A stretch of 64,000 nt of DNA from Pontibacter indicus (lineage in GTDB: Bacteria > Bacteroidota > Bacteroidia > Cytophagales > Hymenobacteraceae): positions 744,001 through 808,000 of the forward strand of contig NZ_FTPP01000002.1 of the NCBI RefSeq assembly GCF_900156345.1. The letters run 5' to 3'. Below, piece by piece: positions 41,817 through 52,300 of the stretch. Made by a program: the position numbers and the translations under genes. Below the pieces are notes generated by a model. That model was not told where the DNA came from. It saw nothing but the letters and a program-made list of their open reading frames with translations, and did no database searches. Position 1 is the stretch's first letter; each line of letters begins with the position of its first letter.

Positions 41817-44372
41817 ATGAATCACAGGTTTCTGAGCGTAGTGGGCCTTGCTGCCGCTATGGCTTTTACAGGCGGTTGCAGTGTGAACAAACAAACAAAA
41901 GCAACTTCTGCGGTTGAGCCAGTGGCTGTCAAGCCGGCTTTGGAAGTGGCCGAGCCTCCCGTGTGGGCCCCCAAGAACCATGCATTCAATCCTTCCAGAA
42001 CAAGAGTGCATGATCTGCTCCACACCAAACTGCGGGTCAGCTTCGACTGGGACAAGCAGTACGTGCACGGCCTGGCCGAACTCACGCTCAAGCCTTATTT
42101 CTATCCGCAGAGTCAGCTCGTGCTCGATGCCAAAGGCTTCGATATCCACAGCGTAGAACTGGTGGTAGACAATGCCGATCCAAAGGAACTGCAGTATACC
42201 TACGATGGCATGAAGCTGACGATTGACCTGGGCAGGTCCTATACCCGCAACGACAAGTATACCATCGAGATTGACTATACCGCCAAGCCGAACGAACTGG
42301 CAGTAGGGGGCAGCGACGCCATCACCCAGGACAAAGGCCTCTACTTTATCAACCCGAAAGGGGAGGAGACAGGCAAACCGCGCCAGATCTGGACACAAGG
42401 CGAAACAGAGGCCAACTCCGCCTGGTTCCCGACCATTGACTCGCCTAACGAGCGCATGACGCAGGAGCTCTACATTACGGTCGACCAGAAGTATACTACA
42501 CTCTCCAACGGCACCTTCATTTACTCGCGCAAAAACGCGAATGGCACCAAGACCGACTACTGGAAGATGGAGCAGCCGCATGCGCCATACCTGACCATGA
42601 TGGCGATAGGGGAGTATGCCGTGGTGAAAGACAAGTGGCGCGACCTGGAGGTTGACTACTATGTGGAGCCGGCTTATGAAAAAACAGCTAAGAAGATATT
42701 CGGCAACACTCCCGAAATGCTTGAGTTCTTCTCGAAAAAGTTAGGTGTTGATTACCCCTGGTCGAAGTACTCGCAGGTGGTGGTACGCGACTTTGTATCC
42801 GGAGCCATGGAGAACACAACCGTTTCGGTTTTTATGGAAGACCTGCAGCTGAACGAGCGGGAGTTGCTGGACAAAAACTGGGATGGCATCATTGCGCATG
42901 AGTTATTCCACCATTGGTTTGGCAACTATGTCACTACCGAATCGTGGGCCAACCTGCCGCTAAACGAGGCCTTTGCCAATTACTCTGAATACCTCTGGAC
43001 CGAATACAAGTATGGCGCCGATGAGGCCGCCCTCCACCACTTGGATGAACTGGGCCAATACCTTGACGAATCCGAAACAAAGCGCGAGCCGTTGATCCGC
43101 TACCGTTACGCCGACCGCGAGGACATGTTCGACAGCCACTCTTATGCTAAAGGAGGGCGTGTGCTGCACATGCTGCGAAAATACGTGGGCGACGAAGCCT
43201 TCTTTGCTTCACTTAACCGTTACCTCACTAAGAACAAATTTTCAGATGTAGAGGTGGCTGAACTGCGCATGGCCTTCGAGGAAACTACTGGTGAAGACCT
43301 AATGTGGTTTTTTGACCAGTGGTTTATGCGTGCCGGTCATCCGGAGCTGAAAGTAAACCATACCTATCAGAACGGTGCGCTCAAGCTAGAGGTATGGCAA
43401 CAGCAGGACACCCTCTACCAGCCGGTATACAAACTGCCCCTGAAGGTGGCTGTCTGGGAAAACGGGGAAAAAACGGAGCACGCAATCACGATTACCAAGG
43501 CCAATCAGGTTTTCTCGCTACCAGTGAGCACAGAGCCGCAACTAGTGCTGTTTGACAGCGAACAGCAACTACTAGGCACTGTGGAGCACGCAAAGACGAC
43601 GGAAGAGCTGGTGTTTCAGTTTGAGCAGGCAAAGGCCTTAGCGCCACGATTGAAAGCACTGGAAGAACTGGGGCAGAACGCGAGCCAGCAGAAGATGGTA
43701 CCATTGCTGCAGGGCGCTTTAAAGGACAACTTTTGGGCGATTCGCAATCTGGCGCTGGATGTGGCAGATCAGCTGCCTGATAAGCATACAGAAACGCTGG
43801 AGCCGATTGTGAAACGTATGGCAGATAGCGATAAGAAAGGAGAAGTAAGGGCAGGAGCCATTATGCTGCTGTCGGAGTGGGGAGAGGACGAATACGTTGA
43901 CCTGTATAGAACAGCAATGCGGGACAGCTCTTACAAAGTGGCGGCGGCAGGTATACTGAGCTATGCAATGACAGAGGAAGCAGACGTGAACAAGCGCTTG
44001 GCTGCTTTCGAAAAAGAGACAAACGAAGAAATTGTGCTGGCGCTAGCATCTTACTATGCCGTGAAAGGAGGTCCGGAAAAGTATGAATGGTTTATGAAGC
44101 AGATGAAAAACGCGAAAGGCTCCGGACTATATTATCTGCTGCAAAGCTATGGTGCCTTTATGGCAGTGAACCCTGAAACTTACAAACCTGAAGCTATCGC
44201 TATGCTGTCGGGAATGGCACAGAACCACCCCCTGTATTTCGTGCGCATGGCTGCTTTTCAGACACTTATGGTGCATTCAGAGCGCCCAGAGATTGTGGAA
44301 TTGCTAAAGGAGATAAGGGCAAACGAGCAGGATAAAAGGCTCGTGGAGCTATACAATCAGGTTTCGCTGTAA
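41817..44372 (+). CDS. M1 family zinc aminopeptidase, lipoprotein
   Basis: An 851-residue M1 metallopeptidase. The signal peptide ends in the lipobox FTGGC. The N-terminal beta domain precedes the catalytic domain with the exopeptidase motif GAMEN near residue 329 and the zinc motif HELFHHW near 361, with the third ligand in NEAFANY. The C-terminal 250 residues are helical, HEAT-like. Such enzymes trim peptides from the N-terminus in the periplasm. I used ATG 41817 because the longer frame begins with TTG and would bury the signal peptide. Confidence 0.94.
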   Translation: MNHRFLSVVGLAAAMAFTGGCSVNKQTKATSAVEPVAVKPALEVAEPPVWAPKNHAFNPSRTRVHDLLHTKLRVSFDWDKQYVHGLAELTLKPYFYPQSQLVLDAKGFDIHSVELVVDNADPKELQYTYDGMKLTIDLGRSYTRNDKYTIEIDYTAKPNELAVGGSDAITQDKGLYFINPKGEETGKPRQIWTQGETEANSAWFPTIDSPNERMTQELYITVDQKYTTLSNGTFIYSRKNANGTKTDYWKMEQPHAPYLTMMAIGEYAVVKDKWRDLEVDYYVEPAYEKTAKKIFGNTPEMLEFFSKKLGVDYPWSKYSQVVVRDFVSGAMENTTVSVFMEDLQLNERELLDKNWDGIIAHELFHHWFGNYVTTESWANLPLNEAFANYSEYLWTEYKYGADEAALHHLDELGQYLDESETKREPLIRYRYADREDMFDSHSYAKGGRVLHMLRKYVGDEAFFASLNRYLTKNKFSDVEVAELRMAFEETTGEDLMWFFDQWFMRAGHPELKVNHTYQNGALKLEVWQQQDTLYQPVYKLPLKVAVWENGEKTEHAITITKANQVFSLPVSTEPQLVLFDSEQQLLGTVEHAKTTEELVFQFEQAKALAPRLKALEELGQNASQQKMVPLLQGALKDNFWAIRNLALDVADQLPDKHTETLEPIVKRMADSDKKGEVRAGAIMLLSEWGEDEYVDLYRTAMRDSSYKVAAAGILSYAMTEEADVNKRLAAFEKETNEEIVLALASYYAVKGGPEKYEWFMKQMKNAKGSGLYYLLQSYGAFMAVNPETYKPEAIAMLSGMAQNHPLYFVRMAAFQTLMVHSERPEIVELLKEIRANEQDKRLVELYNQVSL

Positions 44373-44411
44373 TAGAGCGATAAAAAAAAGTGAATTATTT
44401 TACAGAGAATA

Positions 44412-44442
44412 TTTGACTGGAAAGAAAAAGCGCTTAATTTTG
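44412..44442 (+). promoter_or_regulatory. Promoter of the tRNA-Tyr-Gly-Thr-tuf cluster
   Basis: TTTG (44412-44415), exactly 19 bases, then TAATTTTG (44435-44442): a perfect Bacteroidota consensus, 84 bases before the first tRNA. Confidence 0.85.
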
Positions 44443-44526
44443 CATCTCCTTAGAACGAAGAGCGGGCTGAAAAGCAGTTTTGACAAGCTGAGGAATGGCT
44501 GAAAAAGTCAGCCAGGTTGAATATTA

Positions 44527-44609
44527 GGGGAGATTCCAGAGCGGCCAAATGGGACGGACTGTAACTCCGTTGTAGTGATACTTCGCAGGTTCGAATCCTG
44601 CTCTCCCCA
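44527..44609 (+). tRNA. tRNA-Tyr (anticodon GTA)
   Basis: An 83-base tRNA with acceptor stem GGGGAGA/TCTCCCC, discriminator A, anticodon GTA in CTGTAAC, a long variable arm typical of bacterial tRNA-Tyr, and T arm GCAGGTTCGAATCCTGC. CCA is not encoded. Confidence 0.97.
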
Positions 44610-44649
44610 CAATTAAGACCACGCTTTTTAATGGTTTGCTGCATTAGAA

Positions 44650-44722
44650 GCGGGAGTAGCTCAGTTGGTAGAGCGATAGCCTTCCAAGCTATAGGCCGCG
44701 AGTTCGACCCTCGTCTCCCGCT
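44650..44722 (+). tRNA. tRNA-Gly (anticodon TCC)
   Basis: A 73-base tRNA with acceptor GCGGGAG/CTCCCGC, discriminator T, D arm GCTCAGTTGGTAGAGC, anticodon loop CTTCCAA and T loop TTCGACC. CCA is not encoded. Confidence 0.97.
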
Positions 44723-44834
44723 CAATAAGCAAACAGCGTGCTGCTTATCAGATTTGGGTAACTTTATAAGGAATTTCATGAAGATGGATTTCCTTTTTAG
44801 TATAGACTCATTTTTACGATAAGTGATGGAAAAA

Positions 44835-44906
44835 GCCGACGTAGCTCAGGGGTAGAGTACTTCCTTGGTAAGGAAGGGGTCGTGGGTTCAATTCCCATCG
44901 TTGGCT
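44835..44906 (+). tRNA. tRNA-Thr (anticodon GGT)
   Basis: A 72-base tRNA with acceptor GCCGACG/CGTTGGC (one G-T pair), discriminator T, anticodon loop TTGGTAA and T arm GTGGGTTCAATTCCCAT. It lies 69 bases before tuf, as in many bacteria. Confidence 0.96.
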
Positions 44907-44975
44907 CAAAGTCCGTTACGTGTATAATTAACGCAACATACTTAAACGTTTTAACCTTAATTTAATTATCATACA

Positions 44976-46163
44976 ATGGCTAAAGAAACATTTGACCGTT
45001 CCAAACCGCACGTAAACATCGGTACTATCGGTCACGTTGACCACGGCAAAACAACTTTGACTGCTGCCATTACTACAGTTTTGGCTAAGAAAGGTCTTGC
45101 TGCACTTCGCGACTTCTCTTCTATTGATAACGCTCCAGAAGAAAAAGAAAGAGGTATTACTATCAATACTTCTCACGTAGAATACGCAACTGAGAACCGT
45201 CACTACGCTCACGTTGACTGCCCAGGTCACGCTGACTACGTGAAGAACATGGTTACTGGTGCTGCCCAGATGGACGGCGCTATCCTTGTGGTTGCTGCAA
45301 CTGACGGCCCAATGCCTCAGACGCGTGAGCACATCCTTCTTGCTCGTCAGGTAGGTGTTCCTCAGCTGGTAGTATTCATGAACAAAGTGGACATGGTGGA
45401 CGATCCAGAGCTTCTTGAGCTTGTTGAGATGGAAATCCGTGAGCTTCTTTCTTTCTATGACTTCGACGGCGACAACATTCCAGTTATTCAGGGTTCAGCT
45501 CTTGGTGGCTTGAACGGTGATGACAAGTGGGTGAAGACTATCGAGGAGTTGATGGCTGCAGTTGACAGCTGGATTCCAATCCCTGCTCGTCTGACTGACC
45601 TTCCATTCCTGATGCCAGTAGAGGACGTGTTCTCTATCACAGGTCGTGGTACTGTAGCTACAGGCCGTATCGAGCGTGGTGTAATCAACTCTGGTGAGCC
45701 AGTTGAAATCCTGGGTATGGGTGCTGAGAACCTTAAGTCAGTAGTAACTGGTGTTGAGATGTTCCGCAAGATCCTTGACAGAGGTGAAGCTGGTGACAAC
45801 GTAGGTCTTCTGCTCCGTGGTATTGAGAAAACTGATATCCGTCGTGGTATGGTTATCTGTAAGCCAGGTTCTGTGAAGCCTCACACTAAATTCAAAGCTG
45901 AAGTTTACGTTCTTTCTAAAGAAGAAGGTGGCCGTCACACGCCATTCTTCAACAAGTACCGTCCACAGTTCTACTTCAGAACGACAGACGTTACTGGTGA
46001 GATCATGCTGCCAGAAGGTGTAGAAATGGTTATGCCTGGTGATAACATCACTATCGATGTAACTCTGATCAACGCTGTGGCAATGGAGAAAGGTCTGCGT
46101 TTCGCTATCCGTGAGGGTGGTAGAACAGTAGGTGCCGGTCAGGTAACTGAAATCCTTGCCTAA
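44976..46163 (+). CDS. tuf: Elongation factor Tu
   Basis: A complete 395-residue EF-Tu, the GTPase that carries aminoacyl-tRNA to the ribosome. The G motifs GHVDHGKT (19-26), DCPGHADY and NKVD are present, and the C-terminal domains contain [13 protein letters not shown] and the conserved ending [14 protein letters not shown]. Codons favour T-ending forms (GGT, CTT, GCT), unlike the first 44 kb, as expected for very high expression. It is flanked by tRNA genes upstream and downstream. Confidence 0.99.
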   Translation: MAKETFDRSKPHVNIGTIGHVDHGKTTLTAAITTVLAKKGLAALRDFSSIDNAPEEKERGITINTSHVEYATENRHYAHVDCPGHADYVKNMVTGAAQMDGAILVVAATDGPMPQTREHILLARQVGVPQLVVFMNKVDMVDDPELLELVEMEIRELLSFYDFDGDNIPVIQGSALGGLNGDDKWVKTIEELMAAVDSWIPIPARLTDLPFLMPVEDVFSITGRGTVATGRIERGVINSGEPVEILGMGAENLKSVVTGVEMFRKILDRGEAGDNVGLLLRGIEKTDIRRGMVICKPGSVKPHTKFKAEVYVLSKEEGGRHTPFFNKYRPQFYFRTTDVTGEIMLPEGVEMVMPGDNITIDVTLINAVAMEKGLRFAIREGGRTVGAGQVTEILA

Positions 46164-46177
46164 TAATATAAAACTAG

Positions 46178-46217
46178 CCCGTTTCTGGAATCTTTTTCGG
46201 AAACGGGTTTGTTTTTA
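46178..46217 (+). terminator. Terminator after tuf
   Basis: CCCGTTTC (46178-46185) pairs with GAAACGGG (46200-46207), followed by TTTGTTTTT. The tail also supplies the TTTG box of the next promoter. Confidence 0.85.
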
Positions 46218-46238
46218 ATATTCTTTTAAATAAATTTG
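46208..46238 (+). promoter_or_regulatory. Promoter of the tRNA-Trp-secE-nusG operon
   Basis: TTTG (46208-46211), 19 bases, TAAATTTG (46231-46238): a perfect consensus, 32 bases before tRNA-Trp. It overlaps the tuf terminator tail. Confidence 0.82.
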
Positions 46239-46269
46239 CACTCCAATTAAAATTGGTGTGCATTTTTTT

Positions 46270-46342
46270 ACGGGTGTAGCTCAATTGGTAGAGTAGTGGT
46301 CTCCAAAACCATTGGCTGGGAGTTCGAGTCTCTCCACCCGTG
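46270..46342 (+). tRNA. tRNA-Trp (anticodon CCA)
   Basis: A 73-base tRNA with acceptor ACGGGTG/CACCCGT, discriminator G, anticodon loop CTCCAAA and T arm GGGAGTTCGAGTCTCTC. It lies 28 bases before secE, a widely conserved arrangement. Confidence 0.97.
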
Positions 46343-46370
46343 CAGTATAAAATCTATTAAAGCGAAAGCA

Positions 46371-46562
46371 ATGAGCAAAGTAAAAGGCTACATCGACGAG
46401 ACAGTGGAGGAAATGAAAAACAAAGTTTCATGGCCCCCATATGCTGAACTACAGAATAGCTCTGTATTGGTCCTGATCGGGTCTTTGATATTTGCACTCG
46501 TTGTTGGAGCTATGGATTTTGTTTTCGACTCTACGCTATCTTGGTTTTACAACCAGTTTTAA
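46371..46562 (+). CDS. secE: Preprotein translocase subunit SecE
   Basis: A 63-residue single-helix SecE, the small clamp subunit of SecYEG. The amphipathic segment TVEEMKNKVSWPPYAEL is followed by one membrane helix (about 33-52) with LVLIGSLIFALVVGAMDFVF. The ATG at 46371 is right because the longer frame runs back into the tRNA gene. It is the short form usual in Bacteroidota and lies 9 bases before nusG. Confidence 0.93.
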   Translation: MSKVKGYIDETVEEMKNKVSWPPYAELQNSSVLVLIGSLIFALVVGAMDFVFDSTLSWFYNQF

Positions 46563-46571
46563 TTTAAGTCT

Positions 46572-47129
46572 ATGGCTGATTTAAAATGGTATGTGGTTCG
46601 TGCTGTAAGCGGACAGGAGAAAAAGGCGAAAGCGTATCTTGAAAACGAAGTAGTAAGACAAAACCTCGGCGAATACGTTCCTCAGGTTCTCATACCGGCA
46701 GAGAAGGTATATGAGATGCGAGGAGGGAAGAAAAAAATCAGAGAAAGAAACTTCTTCCCAGGTTATGTGCTGGTGCAAGCAGATCTTTCGCATGGTGAGG
46801 CTGAGCACATCATTATCAGCACGCCAGGTGTGATCGGCTTCCTTGGTTCAAACGAGGGAGGTCAGAATAAAAAGCCAGTTCCGCTGCGCCAGTCAGAAGT
46901 AAACAGAATCCTGGGCACAGTTGACGAAGCAGAAGAGCAGGCAGAAGTGTTGGATACTCCATTCTTAGTTGGAGAAATGGTGAAAGTGATGGACGGTCCT
47001 TTCAGTGGATTCTCAGGTACTGTGGAAGAAGTGTTCGAAGAACGTAAGAAGCTCAACGTTATGGTGAAAATATTTGGCCGTAACACACCAGTTGAGTTGA
47101 ATTACATGCAGGTAGAAAAAGAATCGTAG
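46572..47129 (+). CDS. nusG: Transcription termination/antitermination protein NusG
   Basis: A 185-residue NusG with the NGN domain (KWYVVRAVSGQEKKAKAYL at the start, FFPGYVLVQADL) and a C-terminal KOW domain (FLVGEMVKVMDGPFSGFSGTVEEV). NusG couples RNA polymerase to Rho and to ribosomes. Order secE-nusG-rplK is the usual one. Confidence 0.97.
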   Translation: MADLKWYVVRAVSGQEKKAKAYLENEVVRQNLGEYVPQVLIPAEKVYEMRGGKKKIRERNFFPGYVLVQADLSHGEAEHIIISTPGVIGFLGSNEGGQNKKPVPLRQSEVNRILGTVDEAEEQAEVLDTPFLVGEMVKVMDGPFSGFSGTVEEVFEERKKLNVMVKIFGRNTPVELNYMQVEKES

Positions 47130-47141
47130 TAAATACAAATA

Positions 47142-47585
47142 ATGGCAAAGGAAATAAAAGGTTACCTGAAACTTCAGGTAAAGGGAGGTGCCGCGAACCC
47201 ATCGCCACCGATTGGACCTGCACTTGGTTCTAAAGGTCTTAACATCATGGAGTTCTGTAAGCAGTTTAATGCCAGAACACAGGATAAGCCAGGACAAGTG
47301 TTACCAGTGTTGATTACAATATACGCAGACAAGTCTTTTGACTTTATTATTAAGACCCCACCTGCTCCAGTATTGTTAATGGATGCTGCTAAAATTAAGG
47401 GAGGTTCGAAAGAGCCAAACCGTAACAAAGTAGGTTCAGTTACATGGGATCAGGTAAGAGAGATTGCAGAGCTGAAAATGCCTGACTTGAATGCTTTCAA
47501 ACTGGAGTCTGCCATGAAAATGGTAGCCGGTACAGCCAGAAGCATGGGTATTACAGTATCTGGAAACGCTCCGTGGAACGAATAA
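47142..47585 (+). CDS. rplK: 50S ribosomal protein L11
   Basis: A 147-residue L11 with the N-terminal [23 protein letters not shown] broken across residues 6-28, [13 protein letters not shown], and the C-terminal rRNA-binding domain ending [13 protein letters not shown]. It forms part of the GTPase-associated centre. Confidence 0.98.
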   Translation: MAKEIKGYLKLQVKGGAANPSPPIGPALGSKGLNIMEFCKQFNARTQDKPGQVLPVLITIYADKSFDFIIKTPPAPVLLMDAAKIKGGSKEPNRNKVGSVTWDQVREIAELKMPDLNAFKLESAMKMVAGTARSMGITVSGNAPWNE

Positions 47586-47601
47586 TAAGAGTTAAAGGAT
47601 A

Positions 47602-48294
47602 ATGGCGAAGATTTCAAAGAACAGGAAAGCAGCTTTAGAAAAGGCTGACCTGACAAAAGAGTATTCTTTAACAGATGCGGCTTCAGTAGTAAAAGATATC
47701 ACTTTTACCAAGTTTGATGCCTCTGTTGATATTGATGTACGCTTAGGCGTTGACCCTCGCAAAGCCGACCAGATGGTACGTGGTATTGTTACCCTTCCGC
47801 ATGGCACCGGTAAAGACGTTAAAGTACTGGCACTTGTTACACCTGACAAAGAGCAGGAAGCAAAGGATGCAGGCGCTGATTTCGTAGGTCTTGATGACTA
47901 TATCCAAAAGATTGAAAAAGGCTGGACAGATGTAGACGTGATTATCACGATGCCTGCTGTAATGGCTAAAGTTGGTCGTTTGGGTAGAATCTTAGGTCCA
48001 CGTAACCTGATGCCAAACCCTAAGTCTGGTACAGTTACACAGGACGTTGCTAAAGCAGTAAAAGAAGTAAAAGCCGGTAAGATCGACTTCAAAGTTGACA
48101 AGTATGGTATCATCCATACTAGCGTTGGCAAAGTATCTTTCACACCAGAGCAGCTAGCAGCTAACGCTGCCGAAGTGATTGCTACACTAAACCGTCTGAA
48201 GCCATCTTCAGCAAAGGGTACTTACATTAAGAGCATCACTTTGTCTAGCACCATGAGCCCGGCCGTAACCGTTGATAAGAACGCAACTATCTAA
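47602..48294 (+). CDS. rplA: 50S ribosomal protein L1
   Basis: A 230-residue L1 of the ribosomal stalk that moves exit-site tRNA. Characteristic are [40 protein letters not shown] and the C-terminal [14 protein letters not shown]. In other bacteria L1 also represses translation of its own operon; I did not see a clear L1-binding mimic in the short rplK leader. Confidence 0.98.
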   Translation: MAKISKNRKAALEKADLTKEYSLTDAASVVKDITFTKFDASVDIDVRLGVDPRKADQMVRGIVTLPHGTGKDVKVLALVTPDKEQEAKDAGADFVGLDDYIQKIEKGWTDVDVIITMPAVMAKVGRLGRILGPRNLMPNPKSGTVTQDVAKAVKEVKAGKIDFKVDKYGIIHTSVGKVSFTPEQLAANAAEVIATLNRLKPSSAKGTYIKSITLSSTMSPAVTVDKNATI

Positions 48295-48298
48295 GAAC

Positions 48299-48823
48299 AT
48301 GACCAGGGAAGAAAAAGAGATAATTGTAAAAGACCTGAGCGAGAAGTTAGCGAACACTAGCTATTTCTATATCACAGATGCTTCTACCATGAGTGTAGCC
48401 AGCATTAACCAGTTCAGGAGAATGGTCTTCGAGAGAGGCCTGGAGTACAAAGTTTATAAAAACACTTTCATTAAGAAAGCATTAGATACCTTAGAGGCTG
48501 ACACCACCAATTTGGAAGGCGTACTGAAAGGCTCATCTGGTATCGTGTTTTCTGCTGAATCAGGAAACGCTCCTGGTAAGCTGCTGAAAGACTTCAGAAA
48601 GAAAGGCAATGCACTTCCTCTGTTGAAGGGTGCCTATATCGATGGTGGTGTATTCGTTGGTGAGAACCAGCTTGACACGCTTGCCAGCATCAAGTCTAAG
48701 AATGAGCTTATCGGTGAAATCGTTGGCTTGCTTCAGTCTCCAGCTAAGAACGTTGTTTCTGCTCTTCAGAGCAGCGGCGGCAAACTGGCCGGCATCCTGA
48801 AAACCCTATCTGAAAAAGAATAA
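48299..48823 (+). CDS. rplJ: 50S ribosomal protein L10
   Basis: A 174-residue L10, the stalk base that binds L7/L12 dimers through its C-terminal helix. TREEKEIIVKDLSEKL is at the N-terminus and the ending shows LAGILKTLSEKE. The ATG at 48299 follows the rplA stop by four bases; the longer frame starts inside rplA. Confidence 0.96.
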   Translation: MTREEKEIIVKDLSEKLANTSYFYITDASTMSVASINQFRRMVFERGLEYKVYKNTFIKKALDTLEADTTNLEGVLKGSSGIVFSAESGNAPGKLLKDFRKKGNALPLLKGAYIDGGVFVGENQLDTLASIKSKNELIGEIVGLLQSPAKNVVSALQSSGGKLAGILKTLSEKE

Positions 48824-48864
48824 TTTAAAAACGTAATCAATAAGTAACTTTTAATTTCAATAAA

Positions 48865-49245
48865 ATGGCAGATTTGAAAGCATTCGCTGAGCAGTTAGTA
48901 AACTTAACTGTGAAAGAGGTTAATGAACTAGCTACAATTCTTAAGGATGAGTATGGTATCGAGCCAGCTGCTGCTGCTCCAGTAATGGTTGCTGGTGGTG
49001 GTGCTGCTGAAGGAGGAGCTGCTGCAGAAGAAAAAACTTCTTTTGACGTAATCCTGAAGTCAGCTGGTGCATCTAAGCTTGCAGTTGTTAAGCTTGTAAA
49101 AGAATTGACTGGTCTTGGCCTGAAAGAAGCTAAAGAATTAGTTGACGGCGCTCCTAAGCCTTTGAAAGAAGGTGTAGATAAGAACGAAGCTGAATCACTG
49201 AAGAAATCTTTGGAAGAAGCTGGTGCTGAAGTAGAGGTTAAATAA
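48865..49245 (+). CDS. rplL: 50S ribosomal protein L7/L12
   Basis: A 126-residue L7/L12. The N-terminal dimerisation helices ([19 protein letters not shown]) are followed by an Ala/Gly-rich hinge (about 35-56) and the C-terminal domain with [22 protein letters not shown], which contacts elongation factors. Confidence 0.98.
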   Translation: MADLKAFAEQLVNLTVKEVNELATILKDEYGIEPAAAAPVMVAGGGAAEGGAAAEEKTSFDVILKSAGASKLAVVKLVKELTGLGLKEAKELVDGAPKPLKEGVDKNEAESLKKSLEEAGAEVEVK

Positions 49246-49267
49246 TCTCACTTATCAACATACCGAC

Positions 49268-49339
49268 AACAGGTAGACCTGGCAGATTCGTCAGGTCTTT
49301 TCCTGTTTGTATACGGATTCAAATTTGAATCCTTTTTTT
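49268..49339 (+). terminator. Two consecutive hairpins between rplL and rpoB, probable attenuator
   Basis: The first structure nests AACAGG/CCTGTT (49268-49273 with 49302-49307) around GACCTG/CAGGTC (49276-49281 with 49292-49297). The second is GGATTC-AAATTT-GAATCC (49315-49332) followed by seven T residues. It looks like an intrinsic terminator inside an operon that must continue into rpoB, so partial termination is likely. Confidence 0.65.
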
Positions 49340-49396
49340 GCCCGTAGCCATTTCGACGGCTATGTGCTGGAATCATATTGTAAACGTTAAAATTCC

Positions 49397-52300
49397 ATGG
49401 CTTTGGCTAAGAATAAAACGACAGAGCGAATCAATTTTGCCTCGATTAATCCGGTTATCGACTACCCTGACTTCCTTGATGTTCAGTTGCAGTCGTTTCA
49501 GGATTTCTTTCAGCTGGAAACTCCGGCCGAAAACAGGGCACAGGAAGGATTGTTCAAGGTGTTTGCCGAGAACTTCCCTATTTCTGATTCTCGAGAAAAC
49601 TTTGTTCTCGAATTTATCGACTACCACATAGATCCTCCGAAATACTCTGTTGACGAGTGTATCGACCGAGGGCTCACTTATTCGGTTCCACTTAAGGCAA
49701 AGCTTCGTCTGATTTGTAACGACGAGGACAATGAGGACTTTGAAACAATTGAGCAGGAAGTGTTCCTGGGAAATATCCCTTACATGACCGAAAAAGGCTC
49801 TTTTGTAATCAATGGTGCTGAGCGTGTGATTGTATCTCAATTGCACCGATCTCCGGGTGTATTCTTTGCTCAAAGCAAGCATACAAACGGAACCAAACTG
49901 TATTCTGCCAGAATTATTCCTTTTAAAGGATCTTGGGTTGAGTTTGCTACAGACGTGAACAACGTGATGTACGCTTACATCGATCGTAAGAAGAAGTTCC
50001 CTGTAACAACCCTGCTCCGTGCCATCGGCTACGGCACTGATAAAGATATCCTTGATCTGTTTGGTCTATCAGAGGAATTGCCTGCTACCAAGGCAAACCT
50101 GAAAAATGCGATAGGCAGAAAGCTAGCCGCACGTGTGCTGCGCACATGGACTGAAGACTTCGTAGATGAAGATACTGGTGAAGTTGTATCAATTGACCGT
50201 AACGAAGTTCTGCTGGAGCGTGACTCTGAAATTACGCAGGATGATATCGACGTTATCGTTAGTTCAGGTACAAAGTCAATCATTCTTCACCGCGAGAATG
50301 TAAACATTGCCGACTACGCTATTATCTATAACACGCTTCAGAAAGATAACTCAAACTCTGAGAAAGAAGCGGTGGAGCAGATCTATCGTCAACTTCGTAA
50401 CACAGAGGCTCCGGACGAAGAAACAGCGCGTGATATCATTCAGAAGCTATTCTTCTCTGACAAGCGTTATGACCTGGGTGAAGTTGGTCGTTACAGAATC
50501 AACAAAAAGCTAGGTCTTGACACGAACTGGGATGCGAAGGTTCTGACGAATGAGGACATTGTTCTGATCGTGAAATACCTGATCGGTCTGATCAACTCAA
50601 GAGCGGTCGTGGATGATATTGACCACCTGAGCAACCGCCGTGTAAGAACAGTAGGCGAGCAGCTTTACGCTCAGTTTGGTGTTGGTTTGGCTCGTATGGC
50701 GAGAACAATCAAGGAGCGTATGAACGTGCGCGACAATGAAGACTTCAAGCCAGTTGACCTGATCAATGCACGTACGCTTTCTTCTGTGATCAACTCGTTC
50801 TTCGGTACAAACCAGTTGTCTCAGTTCATGGACCAGACAAACCCACTGGCAGAGGTGACGCACAAGCGCCGTGTATCTGCACTGGGGCCGGGCGGTCTGT
50901 CAAGAGAGCGAGCCGGCTTCGAAGTTCGTGACGTTCACTATACCCACTACGGCCGTCTGTGTACTATTGAAACACCAGAAGGTCCGAACATCGGTCTGAT
51001 CTCTTCTCTTTGTGTACATGCCCGCGTGAACCACATGGGCTTCATCGAGACACCATACCGCAAGGTAAACGAAGGTGTTGTGGAGATGGATGGGACAGTT
51101 GAGTACCTGACCGCTGAAGAAGAGGATACCCACCACATCGCTCAGGCAAATGCCATTATCGATGAGAAGGGTAACTTTGTTAATGATAGAGTGAAAGGTC
51201 GTTTTGAAGGTGACTTCCCAGTGGAGGAGCCGCAGACCTATACCTATATGGACGTTGCACCGAACCAGATCGTATCGGTAGCGGCTTCGTTGATTCCTTT
51301 CCTGGAGCACGATGATGCTAACCGTGCCCTGATGGGTTCAAACATGCAGCGCCAGGCCGTTCCACTTTTGAAGGCTGAGGCCCCGATTGTTGGTACGGGT
51401 TTGGAAAGAAGAGCAGCTATAGACTCAAGAGCACTCGTTATCGCTGAAGGCGACGGTGTGATTGACTTCGTGGATGCAAACAAGATTGTTGTAAAATACG
51501 ATCTGACAGAAGACGAGAAGCTGGTTGCTTTTGATGCAGAGTATGTAACCTATAACCTGATCAAGTTCAGAAGAACGAACCAGGATACCTGTATCAACCT
51601 AACGCCAATCGTGTACACTGGCCAGCGTGTAACAAAAGGCCAGCCACTTTGCGAAGGTTATGCTACTAACAATGGCGAATTGGCCATCGGACGTAACATG
51701 CAGGTGGCGTTCATGCCATGGCAAGGTTACAACTTCGAGGATGCTATTGTTATCTCTGAAAAAGTAGTAAGAGACGATATCTTCACTTCGATCCACATCG
51801 AAGAATTTGAGTTGGAAGTTCGCGAGACGAAGCGTGGCGAAGAAGAACTTACTTCTGAGATTCCGAACGTGAGCGAAGAAGCCGTGAAGAACCTAGACGA
51901 GAACGGTATCATTCGTATCGGTGCAGAAGTTCGTGAAGGCGACATCCTGATCGGTAAGATCACACCAAAAGGTGAGACCGACCCGACCCCGGAGGAGAAA
52001 CTTCTTCGTGCGATCTTCGGTGACAAGGCCGGTGATGTGAAGGATGCCTCGCTTAAGGCGCCGCCATCACTGAACGGTGTGGTAATCGAGACCAAACTTT
52101 TCTCTAGACCTAAGAAAGACAAAAACCTGCGGGCTAAGTCTAAGAAAGAGGTAGAAGAGCTGAAAGTGAAGTACTCGAAGGATCTGAACGCCATTAAGAA
52201 TGTGATGGTTGATAAACTGGTGACTTTGCTGGAAGGCAAAACCTCTCAGGGTATCAAGCACAAGTTTGGCGACGAGATCTTGACAAAAGGAGTGAAGTTC

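Noticed and set aside
51727..52239. 170-codon antisense frame inside rpoB
   Set aside because: Serine-rich shadow translation of a conserved rpoB segment.
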